A DNA stretch of 64,000 bases, taken from NCBI GenBank assembly GCA_963791615.1, contig CAWBTE010000006.1:248001-312000 (forward strand). The letters are read 5' to 3'. Position 1 is the stretch's first letter, and the number at the start of each line of letters is the position of its first letter. A model generated the notes under the pieces. It was not told where the DNA came from and did no database searches. It worked only from the letters and a program-made list of their open reading frames with translations. Shown piece after piece: positions 63,969 to 64,000 of this stretch. The stretch comes from CAILZL01 sp963791615 (GTDB taxonomy: Bacteria; Pseudomonadota; Gammaproteobacteria; Steroidobacterales; Steroidobacteraceae). The position numbers and the translations under genes were made by a program.

Positions 63969-64000
63969 TAACGATAGCCAAATCGGATGCCGTAGGTTCT
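63965..64000 (-). CDS. TonB-dependent receptor, C-terminal end (gene continues past the window)
   Basis: The last eleven codons and stop read RTYGIRFGYRY, the aromatic C-terminal strand signature that ends TonB-dependent receptors. The rest of the gene lies to the right of the window. It would be the third receptor of this region, upstream of and co-directional with the GH3 gene. Confidence 0.7.
   Translation of the reverse strand, partial: RTYGIRFGYRY

Noticed and set aside
1..64000. CRISPR arrays, rRNA genes, prophage structural genes and toxin-antitoxin pairs
   Set aside because: No regularly spaced repeats, rRNA signatures or matching protein motifs were seen on either strand.

Overview
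The window looks like the chromosome of a GC-rich, aerobic gammaproteobacterium. The type II secretion genes, the rnr-rlmB pair, the large TonB-dependent receptors and the rich CoA-ester catabolism resemble Steroidobacterales/Nevskiales-type organisms, but that placement is an inference from gene content. It splits into a housekeeping part (1 to about 15.2 kb) and an accessory catabolic part (about 15.2 to 64 kb), separated by a tRNA-Leu(CAG) gene and a decayed P4-type integrase.

Housekeeping part: the end of a type II secretion operon (gspC partial, gspD, gspE, gspF), a small acidic protein, a 153-bp palindromic repeat, a Gfo/Idh/MocA dehydrogenase, small membrane proteins, the periplasmic C-terminal processing protease Prc, an XdhC-family protein whose C-terminus lies in a second repeat, and the overlapping rnr and rlmB genes. 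Reading frames here are clean.

Accessory part, 15.7-27.2 kb (minus strand): one tight ten-gene operon for beta-oxidation-like breakdown of an unidentified acid. In transcription order it holds an SCP2-type thiolase, an acyl-CoA dehydrogenase, a saccharopine-dehydrogenase-like reductase, a crotonase, an acyl-CoA ligase, an NADP-dependent MDR oxidoreductase, an SDR, EtfB, EtfA and ETF:quinone oxidoreductase. A large MalT-like LuxR ATPase regulator is divergent from it. Then follow a second acyl-CoA dehydrogenase, a TonB receptor, a secreted beta-helix protein, a GH3 glycosidase, an NmrA-like protein, an MFS exporter, a FadB-like/thiolase/SDR operon, an alpha/beta hydrolase, a PepSY protein with a second TonB receptor, a membrane protein fused to a spermidine-synthase-like domain, an IS5-type remnant, an SDR, a VanB-type reductase, a dienelactone hydrolase, a sulfatase, a tannase remnant, a second GH3 enzyme and the 3' end of a third TonB receptor. 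The set suggests uptake of large glycosylated or sulfated compounds, deglycosylation and desulfation in the periplasm, and CoA-dependent degradation with a dedicated electron-transfer chain.

The main unexplained signal is a recurring G/C-box, roughly CCCACCC-N6-GGGGGCA. It occurs eight times, only in gaps upstream of accessory transcription units (27.3, 32.2 twice, 34.9, 41.6 twice, 51.5 and 56.3 kb). It is a good candidate operator for the MalT-like regulator. Many accessory genes carry frameshifts although the protein sequence stays conserved across the breaks, so base-calling indels are at least as likely as decay.
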